A stretch of 64,000 nucleotides of DNA, taken from NCBI RefSeq assembly GCF_030848805.1, contig NC_092359.1:18131579-18195578 (forward strand). Direction: 5' to 3'. Positions 10,408 to 23,400 of this stretch are shown here, piece after piece. The stretch's first letter is position 1, and each line of letters starts with the position of its first letter. Both the position numbers and the translations under genes were made by a program. Under the pieces are notes generated by a model that saw nothing but the letters and a program-made list of their open reading frames with translations, had not been told where the DNA came from and ran no database searches. Origin of the DNA: Temnothorax longispinosus. Taxonomy: Eukaryota > Arthropoda > Insecta > Hymenoptera > Formicidae.

Positions 10408-11412
10408 ATGTTCCGAATTGGATTAAAATTTCCGTGCAACGGTCTGAATCGGGTACGTAGCCGCGTGCGAGAAGTTCGCGGGTGGGCGCCGTGCGATCGT
10501 CCGGGAAAGATCGCTCGCGTCGAAATACCGCGTGGAGCGACCGCGCGATGACATGATCGCGTACCGTGACGTCGTGTCCTCGCGACAGTGTCGCGCGACG
10601 ATACCGCGCCGACCGACTCCACGCGCCGTCGGCGCGTCACCGGCGATCAACGACGAGCGTCGTGGGGTCGGACGAGCCGTGAATGCCGTGATGACGGTGA
10701 CGGAGGATCCCGCGGGGTCTCCGACGTGAACGTCCGTCCGTCGCGGGCGACGTTTCCCGGCCCGCGCGCGCGTGACAAAGATGGCATGTTTTCAAGAGGG
10801 CTTACATAACTCCAGAAGTTCTGATCTCAACGTGGTTTAATCCTTTCAGGTAAAAAAACACGGCTCCAGACTACATCTGACTGCCAGGTACTACGAGTCG
10901 CGGGCGCGCATCAAGTACGAGCCAGATGGAAGGTGAGTCCTTCGGCCAAAATCCATCCGGGTCTCGACAGGTCTTATTGCTTGTCAGACGCTTGTCGTTA
11001 TCCTGCGGAGATCGTCCTCGCGCCTCGTCAATTCCGGAACACGGTTGACATTGTGTTTTCAAACTGTTCATGTGTGATTTCGTGCGGTGAAATCGTAACG
11101 CGGTGAGGTTATGTCCGATCATGTGTTTTCCTAAGTCCTAAAATAAGAATGAGTAATTTTATGAATGACATCTGCTACATTCATGATTTTACCACTACTG
11201 TATCTGAATTCTGTTGAGTAATCATTGATCATGAGAGTTGTTAAGCGTTCGACAAGTAATATAACTTTACTTAATCTTTTGATATTATGTGCGTCTTGTA
11301 TCTGTATGCGTAAAGAAATATAGTCTTGTATTTTTTTTTTCAGGCTATGCAGGGATGTCAGACTTATCTCCAGGTTTACTGGACTTAAGTATTCGACCGC
11401 ACCGTCAAAAAG
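10408..11412 (+). CDS. Mitofilin: MIC60 exons 1-3: mitochondrial presequence
   Basis: Three small exons (10408-10452, 10850-10932, 11344-11412) encode about 65 residues rich in Arg/Lys with almost no acidic residues at the start (MFRIGLKFPCNGLNR). This is the expected matrix-targeting leader. Exon 2 is needed for phase: joining exon 1 directly to exon 3 would hit a stop. The separating introns are about 400 bases; intron 1 (10453-10849) is very CpG-rich and continues the promoter-type composition. Confidence 0.85.
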
Positions 11413-14400
11413 GTACAGAACATGAATCTTAAGAATATTTGGCACGTTGTTTATTAATGCATGCTCTTAATTTTTTTTGTGATTTTGTACACGCTGTATT
11501 GTATCACGAGAGAAGGAAAAAGAAAGTCAATTGTTTTATATAGATTTATTTTAATTGCTTGCGTTTTTTATAACAGCGAGAAAAGTCGGGGATCGGGGGC
11601 GCTGTTAACTCTAGGAGCTGTAACGATAGGTACCTTAGGAATACTAACGTATGCGAAACGAGATCCAGAGTTTCGAGCTACTATCGAAGGATGGATTCCT
11701 GGCACAGACAAAGCTATCCGAATTATCTTTCAAGAAGACTCCAGCTACTTTGACTTTGTGCTTACGTTCTTCGAAACGTTGAAGCAGACGTAAGAAAATA
11801 AGAATTATGTATAAAATTAATAGTTAATTATTGATGTCACTGAAATATGAATGTTTTTTTTTCTACAGGATATTAGGCCTGTTCATCAAGGAGGCATCAA
11901 TACCAGAACCAGGTCAGACAAGAATACAGTGCGCAAAAGTTGTAGAATATATACGTGAGTCCCTCCATGCCTAATTCCTTAATTCCTTACTCATGCCTTC
12001 TTTCTCATACCTTTTCCTTTGTGATCTTGTTCCTTTCTTCGACACTTTTTAGAATTACATAGATTACATATTACATACTTAATTAGTAATGCTCCCACTA
12101 ACATTTAACAATTGCATGTGTGTACTGTAGCGCCCAAGCCAGCTTTTAAACCATTGGTCGAGCAGAAAGAAGCGCCTATTAACAAGAGTCATACCGAAAT
12201 TCGTGTTAGTAAAGACAAGGGTGAAAAAGTAGATGTTGGTACGTTTACATTATTTCTTGGAATCATTTTACACGAAATCTATGTGGAAGATAATTAAATA
12301 GTTCATATTTTTATAGTTGAAAAGCCAAAGTTGCCACCTAAAACTATACGCGATGAATTGATGCCGCAAAATCTTGTCGAGTTAGAAACATACTGTGGCG
12401 AAGCTGCCGCTAAAGCTATTGCGGCCTACCACAAGGCAGTGTGCGCGCTTCAGGAATACAATCAGGATGTTGTCAAAGTAGTTGAAAGTGCTGGCACTAC
12501 GATAAGCGGAGTCGTTTGGCAAAGGTGATTGTCGTTATGCTTACGTAATCATTTCACACTTCACTTGTATATCGATTATGTAATCAGATTTGTCACGTTC
12601 GCAGGTTAAAGGATGCGACGGAAAAGAGAAAACAGACCATACAGCAGGCAGAGGAGCACGCAAAAGATGCGTTAGATTCTCTTAAACGCATGTACAATCT
12701 AATTGATGAACCTGTGCTTGAAGCGGCCGCTCACATTAAAACGGCCGCAAGGCGGAATATTAGAAAAATTATGGACGACGTGGATGAAGCCAAGAAAAAA
12801 TATACCGAGGAGCTACAGAGTGGTAGCGTTGCGGAGCGTTACTGGAAGCAGGTTCAGACAGCGCGAGAGAACTTTAACGAAGAATTGCAAATACTGTTTC
12901 CCAATATAAATATTCATGATAAGAAGTTGTCTGTGAGCGAAGAAGCCTTCGATTTATTCGTTCTGCATATGTATCACAAAGTCAACAATTTGCAAAAGGA
13001 GCTGGAGAAATTAAGAGTGAGTTGTTAGCATTATTTATTTTAACGTCAACCTCGTAGCCTCGAAATTTATATTTCTGTAACGCTTTCGTGCTAAAACAAC
13101 GTGATTTTCGCATAAAATAATATTGCGTCGATAATATCGTCACTATCTTCAGAGAAAAATTGTTCAATTACAGACAGTCAATGAAGCTAAAGTGAAAGCG
13201 GCATTGAGAACGACGGGTGAAGATGCAACTCAAGAAAAGCTGGACGCGCTAATAAGCCTCGCGGTTAACCAAGAAAGGCTTGAGCTTGAAGATAATCACG
13301 CGAAAAAGGTAGGAAGTATTTTCATTATATTTTCAATTTAAAACATGGATCGCGAGCACAGACCTTTATTTACAGAAAAATTAATTCTGAGAATAATAGA
13401 ATTTTAAATTTATTAATCGTCATTTGCGAACGTAACGTGACGTGTTATCTCGTTGTATGCTGTCGAGCTTATGCCTCTTCGTTCGTACATTCTGCTGTGG
13501 AGAAACTAATTCTATAATTCTATGGTGTGCATACATATGTGACAAGAGAATATATTCAAGTATGATTCAGATGGCTTCAAAGCGCCTTGTTTGGCGTGCG
13601 AATAGCGCACCGGCCGATGTTGCATGCTTTTACACGCGCCATCCCTGTTCTCTTAGTGTACAAATACAGATAAATGCGAGCTTTAGCGCCGTTATTAATG
13701 TTGCCGTAGCGTTCAGAGACTTTGTACAGCCACGCGTTCACGTATAAAATCTAGCTCTGTTGCGGATATAGCCGCGCGAATTAAAGAGGGATGGTTATAA
13801 AATGATTTTCTCATTAAATCGTTCCGCGATAACAATCGTGTGAAACGCGAAAAATTTCTGAGATTTCTAAGGAAATGTTTTTCACGGTGAAAGGAAAAAA
13901 TGATGGGGGAAGATGGAGGGAGGTAGTTAAAAACCGAGCGGTGGAAATGATGGTGCTTAATAATGCTTGTAAGACGAACGAATAGAGAGATAGAGCGGTG
14001 ATAAAGCGGGCCTTCATTAAAGAGTGTCGGAAAATAACGGAATAAGAAAGTAACAACGGGTCACTTGAATCATAGCCGCTTAACATCACGTTTTACTACT
14101 TTTCAAGATTTCTCAAGTTGAATGGCTTCGCGCATAAGGTAATATCCGAACGTTGTTTCGTAAAGTTACATTTTAGAAGATTCTACCAGTGATGCGTTTT
14201 TTTTCGGCTTTAATAATTCTTTATCAAATGTCTTTCCTCCCGCGTTTAGTAAGAACGTGCCAACTTTGTGAGTCAAATCGAGACCGGATCGCTTTCCACG
14301 CGGTTGTATTCAGATCGGGGCACAGGTGCATCGGTATTTTGTTCGAATATGACGAATTTAAATCGGTGCAGGCATCGATGTGTAACGCCACATACGCGAT

Positions 14401-17400
14401 ATGTCCGAGCGTGTCGCGTCAGAGGATTGCTCGCAGCAACGCCAGTCCTCCTTGGTTCTTTTATTTATTTTCATTTGGCCGGGCGCCAATATTTCGACAG
14501 CAACGGGCGATATTATTCCCTTGGAGTATATACGACGTTTGTGTGCCATAGCCATACGTATGCTACCGGAGAGGTATCTGCTGAGGAACCATTGTGACTC
14601 ACTGTCCTCATAGTTGTCCGACAGCTCTTTTCCGGGGACTCTCTTCTTTTATATCCCCGGTCTCTGTCTCCCGGAGCCGCACCGCCGAATATAAATCTTG
14701 TCGAATCGATCGGCGCGGCGGACTCGCACGACCTTTTGTTCTCGTTTTGAACGGGAACAGCGGTGTCCTCTAATTGCTATTTGTCTACGAGCTTCCGGTA
14801 CTGCTCGTTAACGTCCGGTCGAATATTTTACCGTTAATGCGTCACGGACGGGCCGGGCGTATCGCTGACCGATATCCCTGCGTCATCCAATAAATTACAT
14901 ATATATGAGAAAGACAGCGGAATTAATTAAACGGTAATCATTGCATAAGTTGCCGCTAACAAACGATCGTTCGTCCCGCGACAGTTGATGCGAGCTGTCG
15001 GGGCAAATGCGACGAAAGTGTGTCATGTTATCGTCGTCGTCGCGAACTTTACGGTGCGTTTGCGTTGCTGCTCGTCGCGCAAAGAAGGATCTTCTCTCGC
15101 GTCATTTAATTAACACGTAGTTTCGCCTCGGAAAAACAACTCGTCGTCGTCTTCGTCAACGCGAGCGACTCCGAATGTTTTTGTCCTAATGCGTTGCAAC
15201 GTTGCGAAAGCAGAGGTAAAGTCACGCTACAAATTGGCCAAACGAAACGGTCATCGGAAAAGCCATGGGTCAAATTTTTTTGAACGAGTTAGAGGAATTA
15301 GTTTTTTTTTTTTTTTTTCATGTATATATCCGATGCACGTGTTTATATATACATATCGTACATGAATGTAAAATATAAATCAGCCGAAACGACCACCGTT
15401 TATCAAATGTTTTATTTTTGTTTATACTCACAACAAATAAGTAAAGTTTTCCGTGAAGCCGTAGGGATACGTCCCAAGATCGTAGGGAGAGCTTGAAAAA
15501 TTCATAGTTCCTTATCTGCTTTCACGGTTTGGGATTTCAGTCCAAGGCCCGGTCACGGAATATCTTGATGGCGGTACACCTAAAAGTTATTTACCGCGAC
15601 GGACGTGAATTATCGATGAAACTTTTTGTCACGATTTGTTTTGTCTCGCGCACGGGCGAAGCTTACCATCGTCTGGAAACAAAATGCGAGCAGTGAAACT
15701 CGTTCGAACCATTTTCCGTACAGTTTTCGAAGCGCATCGCCGCGCGATACTCGTCAAAGTATCACCGATAATTTTAGCGCTTTTGCGCGAACAAATTAAA
15801 ATTTACGATATTTAATAGAAATTCTTACAGAAGCTAATAAATTCCACAATAATAAGCGACAGTCCGTGAAAATCCCACGCTCTTTTCCGCATTGAGCTTA
15901 TATTTTAATTTCTAGAAAAAAAAATATATATATTAATTTAAACTACAGAGAAGTCTGTTTTAGCAATGTTAATTAGTTCCTTTCATTTTAATTCGAATAT
16001 TCTCTTTCTGTCTTTAATGTGCATGCACACGTTTATATCTGCGGGTAAGTCGTTTAGCCGCACTTTTCGGGCGCAAAGTGATGCACTCGTTCTTCGGAAA
16101 CGATCTTTAGCGCACGTGCGCGACGTGGCGCCGATCGTATATCCGCTTTTACGACGGAAGCGCTCGCCGGTAGGAAAAATATTGCTAGACGTGTATAGGA
16201 CGACTAACCAACCGCGCGAAAGAGCGAGCGTTTAAGCGTTCTTTCCTGTCTTTGTAAGTCGAAAAATTCCCACATTAACGCCATTGCGGTCGTACGTGCC
16301 GTACGATCACGGCATCTTCCCTGAATGTTTTTCTTCCCGATCCGGAGATCAATTTCCTGCTTTTTCGCTCGCGTCTTTTCCCATGAATCTCAGATACCTG
16401 TCTTATTCTGCAGACCAAGATTCTGGAATAATTTAAAGACGACGTTATCGGTATTCTGAATTTTCATTGAGTCTTCAATTGAATAATATGTATAGTGTCT
16501 AGAGACGTTCATTCTTTACGTCAATGACGAATTCTTCGAGAATTTTTACTTAAGGAAGATGTTGCCGTAAGGATTCATCTGTTGGAAATTTTCAATTCAG
16601 CGTAAAATCATGGTTATCAAATCACGAATTGAAATGAAGAAGAAGTAAAGTTCGATTGAATATGAACAATAAGATTATTCTTTCTTCGTTTAATTGCAGC
16701 TCAGAAGTTTAACGAAAAGCCTTTCATTTCCGACAGGAAACTATCGATTGGGAAACTATTTCACTTTTAAAATTGTTGGTTGACATTTGACATTTTATTT
16801 GAAGTCGAATGGGGAGACTAACTCACGTTGCAAAACAGGAAGAATATTTTCATTGGAGTCGGAAAGGCTGACAGAATCATTGTCGTAAAGTCTAATGTAT
16901 TTCGTAACTGGGGAATACGCGTGAGATAATAAATACATTTCGCGCGAGCCTTTTCTCGTATGTATTACTTGCCATCAACGCAAAACAAAGATATGGAAGA
17001 TATGTGATGAGGATGAACTATTCTCCGGTTTAGAGGATTTTTATAGACAAATAAAATTCTTTTGCTTCACCAGAGTTACATTGATTTACGATACGCGTAA
17101 CTCTTGAAAATTCTTTATTACGGTCGTTTTACTCTTAAGAACGAAGAAGAGGAAATCAATCTCGATTTCATATTAAATAAGGGAAAAAAGGAGCGTTGCT
17201 GGTTTTTTTTTCCAATCATCAAGTGGGACGCCATCGCACGCGGGCGCGAATTGCGAGGCTCTCTGTCCGCGATATCTAGAAAGAGTTTTTTCCATCCGCA
17301 AACTTTCGATCGGTCGGCAAAGTCGGCGAGGCGCGACTCGCGCGAGTTAATAGCCCCAAATCCGTTTTCCTTTCTTTCGGGGAGGATCTCGCCCGTCGCA

Positions 17401-20400
17401 TCCGTCGCCCGATCCCCAGGTAGATTGCCGTACAAATCGTCGTCATTAAATTAGTTACGCGCCCAGGAAAAACCGCCGCGATTTCGTTCGCTCGAATCCG
17501 TCTTCGTGAGAGATAAACGCGAGAACCGAGCGGAATTCGTTATCGTCAGCATTCGAGAACGAGGGGGGAAAAAAAGAGAAAGATAAACGTAATACACAGA
17601 GGGGTACGAGATATATAACTGCATTGTCCAACCGTAATGAAAACCTCTTTGCAATTTAAATCACAAGAGAAATGTGCGAATATTGTTATCATTTTCCCTT
17701 GACGGGACACTCGATTAAGTAGTACATGTATTAATAACAACACCTATAACAATCTTTCCGTTCTTTCCGATTCTTAATCTGAACAGAGAAAAATGTCAGA
17801 ATAATTAGTAGAACGATAATTGCGACAAAGTAAATACTGTAATCCCATAATCGACGATAGACGGAGCAGAAACATCTGTCGCAGTATTTTGCAAGCGGAA
17901 CAATTTTCGCGTGACTTCGCGTGAATATAAACGGCTCGTGTTTTTCCTCTACCGTATTTAATTAATCCGGCTTGGCGCAATTGCGGCATGCGACCGGTGT
18001 TAGTGAAGTGTTTTAGATTTGCCGAAACGGATTATAGAGCGTTGCGCTGGAGCCAGCTTAGCTCAGCCGAATGGAAAAGCCTCGTTGAAAAAAAATTTTT
18101 ATTATCTATAAAATGTCAATTTTATGTCGATTAATTTCAGATAATTTACGTGAAAAAATAAATTTATAGTTAAGGGATATTCTATAATTAGGAAATAGTA
18201 ATAAAAAAAGATTGTATAATTTCCTACTTTTATAAAATTTAAGATTTGTTGTCAAGGAACGAGTGTAACTTCTTTTAGCATTTAGATCGTTGCAGCATCG
18301 ACGACAGCAACGTGAAAAATAGCCAGCCTTATAAGATTGCGGCTCATTTCCATTTGTCCTCGATTTCACCGCATTTTGCGCTTTTTGCGCAAAGACAACT
18401 GCAGTTATTCGTACATTACCGACATTGACTATCTCTAGAACTTCATCGATTTATCCTCGTAGGTCGCGAAACCTAAGATGCGGGTGAATAACGATCGAGA
18501 AGGCTCGCGTTCTATGGTATCGATAGAAATCCCTCTCGCACCCTTGAAACTCCCTCAAACGGGTCGGCAAAGTTGTCGGGTCAGCCGGGCGTTAATTATT
18601 GACACGGGTTCTCGGTACATAGAGATGCCAGATGGTGGCGGATGCCGGTGCATGTCCGCGGACCGTCCCAGAAACACGGGTCCGTAGACGTTGTATACGA
18701 AACACAACGTTGGCCAGGGAGTAAAAGGGTGAACCAAGTGAGGCGAAACGACGTCGGCAGACAGGAGATAGAGGATGTATCAGACTTTCGAAGCTTGGGT
18801 CGCTGCCCAATGAGGACGGTCCGGCTGATGCCTTAAGTGCGAATAATTCATCAAAGTCTCATTAGGCTAATGCCTTGAGGCTTGTATCTTGAACGGCATT
18901 ATCGCGCCGAGGGTGGTGATTGCAGGAGACACAAGCTTCTCAGGGATTCTGATTTTTTTTTTTTTTTTTTTAAATACAAAAAAGACATTCTCAATGGTTA
19001 CGAAGGAAAAATAACGAAGCAAGTTTTCGCTAAATTCTATCCCTTCCGATTAGAATTTTCTTTCTTAGCGTATTTTACGTATTTTGTACACCTTCAGTCC
19101 ATTTCCAAATAAAAGGCGTTAAGTGGCGCAAATTATTTTTTTTTCACCGTGTTGTTCTCGTCTCTCTGTACCTTGCAACAATATCGCCGAGCTGTCGAGA
19201 GACACTGTTTGTTCTAGACTTTAAGGCACCGGCATGCAACGTCTTATCTAGTTTCCTGAAACTTTGGCTTATCTCTCACGTGACGTTCATTTTCTCTTAT
19301 CTCGCGTGGATAGGAGATTGGAAAGGGCTGAGGAACGTGACGTTACGATTCCGCGATGCACTTATATTTAATAGAATGTAAAGAGTTTATATTAAAATAT
19401 AACCAACATTAATATTAGGGAAGGCAAAAGAATATAAAAAAAATAACACGTAACATTTCTTATAAAAAATTTTTTATAGGTATATTATTTTATTTTTGCA
19501 ACATAAAATACTTCTTTCTTTAATTATTTATCCAATATGGTAGAGATTATAAAACGAACGAATAAAGTATGCATATTGTCCATTATACTGTATTCACGAG
19601 TATCCGTCTTCGTGTTTCAGCTGCTGACGGAGCAGAAGAAGCTCGACGACGAGATGCGGCGGCAGCTGAAATTGCAGTCGGAGATACACGCCGATCATCT
19701 TCGAGAGGCACTTTCGGTCAAAGAGCAGGAAACGCAGAGGATGCTGCAACGCGCGCTTAGCGAACAAGCCGACACCAGCGCCATAAAGCACAAGACACAG
19801 CTCGCAGAGGTAGTTGGAAGGTCACGTGCTGTTACAGCGGCTCTCAAAGGTGAGTACGTATCCCTGTATACATCTTCTTGCTTCGAACCAGGAAGAAATC
19901 GTTTCCTCAACGTTTTCTCTTGTGCGAAGAAAGTGCAATCGCGTGATCGCGACTTATATCGACTTATAACGCGTAAAAAAATTCAATACCGATTTAAAAT
20001 TGTGCGAAATGATTCAAAGTATAATTTAATTTAGTAAGATCAATCTCGCCAATAGTTTTGCGTATAAACTATACCTCGATAAGTCTCGTAAAAATTATCG
20101 CAGCCGACGTTTAGTACGTATCCATCTGTTTAGTAAGTAATAATGTTTAATGTCTATTGTGTCGTTCAGGGGACAAATCATCTTTCGGGGAGATGTTTTC
20201 GCCTTTTTCGTCTTCACCATTGTGCGTTACCGTGTCCGGGCGTTTAATTACACGGGCAAAAAACACGGGCCTGGTCTCTATAAAAGACTTCGCGCGCTCG
20301 CGTCTGCGTCGAGAGTGTCGGCGGACATTTTGAGACGCTTGTTCTCCTCCACTGTTTGTCTTTTCCCAATCTCTTTGTCCTTTCGACGGTAATGGACCTC

Positions 20401-23400
20401 TCATGGTCTCGAGTTGGACTGAGTCGGGTCGAGTTTCACCATCGAATGTGTAGCGTTTGCGCGATCAGTATTGTTTGCGACTTGCAATTCCCTGTCTTTC
20501 ACCGAACCGGACATGTAACTTAGCCACGGATGTTTACAAAGGGGGGAAAGATACGATCCTGTAATTGTTCGCGAATGAAGGGTAATACTTAATAGGGTGG
20601 TCTCAAAATCGATGATACCACGTCTGACAAGAAGAAAAGTATAATAAGAATATATAAAAACTTAAAAATTCCAGCGAAAAAGATTTGAAAGAGGAGATCT
20701 GCATTTCTTCTAAAATACTGTTGGAAGTTTTCTGAAAATTACTTGTAAAGGCGCCGTTGAAAGTTATGCCGGTGATGTTTACCGAATGTCGAACGTTTGC
20801 CGGACGAAGTTTTCGGCGAATGGACGGAGTTTTATTATTTCGCGGCAAACTTTGTAATCCGCGTACAAGGCGCACAACACTCTGAGACGCGCCTGGCCGA
20901 AGATATCGCAGGATGTATTCGCCCTTTCTAGTTTTACTGGTAGCAGAGGGGCTACCGGAGTTTAATCCGGATTAACCCTGTTCGAGTTTAACACAGCGAT
21001 GGCACCTCCAACGGTCCCCCTTATCGTCGCTGCCCGTACTCTCCTGTGTCCGACCAGTTGAGATTAATTCTCGATTAACAAATCTCGTATACACGACATG
21101 CACTCATCGCGCAACGCGCCGGCCGATAACTATCTTTAATTAGTTTCCATTCGAGTCATTTTCCGGTCACTGAATGGATTACGAACGCAACACGTTATCG
21201 ATACGTCGCGCTCGCGCCCTCGATACGACTCGCTTGCGTTACATTATTGAAAATCGTTGCCACTCGTGGAGATGTACTTTTTTTGTCCGTTTTCAATGAT
21301 CCCTTCTCCCCAAGAAAACCTACGTGTTTACTATCTGAACATTATTATCGATTATTCATAAAGAGTCCGTATTTAATCCCGCACATTTCTCGCCCATAAA
21401 GTGGGCGATATTTATTTTATCCCGCGCGTTACGTACATTAATTGTCGCGACACAAAGAGAGAACGAGAGAGCGGGGCTTTTAAATGAGGAAGGATTTTTT
21501 TTAATAGCATTTATTTCTCGTATTCGACAAACGGCGAGCATCGCATTCGTTCCGCGCGGAACGAATTTCGTTGGAATTCATTGCGGTTTCCGACAAACAG
21601 TTTACTCTCCAATGCGAAAATAACGGTAGCTTCCCCGCAAACTATTGTGATATTTTCATTGGACCGTTTCTCATCGAGTTTCTCGATTAAAACGTCCTAA
21701 TTTCCCGGTGGTCTACCGATGCTTATAATTATTGTCCTAATTGCGAATTGTCTCTCGAAGTAGTGTCACCGAATTTGACCGACCGGGATATTTCTGGCTG
21801 GCGAAAGAGAGAGAGAGGGAGAGAGAGCACGGCTGTTCTCGCGGAGACGCTTTTCGCTCGTTAATTAACTTTGCCCAACAAGCGGACGGAAGTGTAGGTG
21901 GAGGTTTCCGGGAGGGAGAAGGGCGGAGAAAGAAACGCGTGGAATACGGTGCTCACCGCTGCATAATATCCATTATCCGGCGTGGAGTTCTGCGTTTAAT
22001 TTGGTGAATTACGTCGTTTTACCGACGCGCTTTGCTACCGGAGACTACTCGGAGGCGGGCCGCGCGAGAACAGGAGCTACCAAAAGTTAATAAAATGCAA
22101 GTCCCTCGAAAGGTCGTAAGGTAAAGACGAGAATCTCGAGGGAAAAAAAGCGCGAGGTCCCGTGATTTATAAATCCGCATTGCGAGGGCGCGATGAAAAT
22201 AAAGACATTATTGGTCTTTCGTAAGGATCTCGAGAGAAAAAAACGTGGCAAGGACGACGAGAGAGAAAAAAAGACACAGCTTTTCTCTTTTTCCTCTTTC
22301 ACTGATCGCTCCCGCAATGGCGGTGGCACAGAAACGTATTTCATGAATAGAAATTAACAATAAAAAGATGGCATGAAAAGAGATGAGGAGGCGTCGAGGT
22401 GTAAACTTCTAGATTTCAACGTGGGCAATGTTGCAATGGGCAATGTTCGGTATCTCGCCGAGACGTAAAAGAGGCGGAAAAAGAGATTCCGTAGCTTCAT
22501 AAAGTGACGATTTTCGTTCTGCAGGAAGTTTGAGAAATAACAATTTCATCATAAGTAAAATGGTAGCTTATATAATAGATAACTTATTTGCATAGATCTG
22601 GATTTTGTCCCGTGTCTACGTTTCCGGCTGCGGCAAATCTTGATCACCTATTTTATGATTATTTATTTATGCAAAGGTCAAAAGTTTTTTACATATGTAA
22701 AATAACGAGAAATTAGCGAGATGAGCGTATATTTTTTTAAGCAGCCTGGTCCTCCGGACGTAAAATTATCGCGAGTAATTAAATAACTTAAATAATTATA
22801 TAATAAAAGTGCAAATTTAATATAGCTGTGCTTTTTTATCGTAGAATTTAAATACGGGAGAAAGACAGTCACGCAGGGTAGCTGGAAGGGCAATAAAGCT
22901 GATGGATGAGAGTAGAAAGCGAGGGAGATCGTAGGTCGCGGTTTTATCAGCTCGACAAACCGACTAACATATGCGACGTATGGCGTGTGTCCCAATTATA
23001 ACTTCTGCCATACGTCTCTCGCGGGCGCTATTAAGGGTCAGTACACGGCTACCACGTCGAATGCCGGGTGGCGAGGAGAAAAAGCGCTACAGCCGCGCGG
23101 TCGGCTGTTCGCGTATCGAAAAACACGGCTGCATCTCGCACCTCCGTGGGCGTTTATTGTCTTTCGCGCTCGTGACGAGCTCGGCAATGAAGAAGATAAT
23201 AACGTCGTAATTTACGGTAACGAGCGCGGAGGGAGAATGAAGCGCGAATTGCTCTCGCCCGAAGGGAGAAGTTGCGAGAAGTGCCTAATTTTCAGAATTT
23301 CTTTTTCGGATAAGATGCAGGAGGATCTCGCGAATGTGAGAGTGCAGCGTCTAATCTCGTTTGTCGTCGTGACAAAATAGGACTCGCGAAGCGAGTGCCG

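Larger units (their letters stand above)
13309..19620 (+). other. MIC60 intron 9 (6.3 kb)
   Basis: No supported nested gene. It includes poly-T runs at 15302-15318 and 18953-18971. Several open frames of 60-120 codons occur on both strands in CpG-rich patches, but none has a recognisable domain or consistent splice context. Confidence 0.7.

Noticed and set aside
9979..10809. Many overlapping open frames on both strands
   Set aside because: Explained by the CpG-rich promoter and MIC60 intron 1; rich in Arg from CG codons, with no family match.
20951..20980. Perfect small palindrome TTAATCCGGATTAA
   Set aside because: Only 14 bases with no longer arms; too short to call an element or operator.
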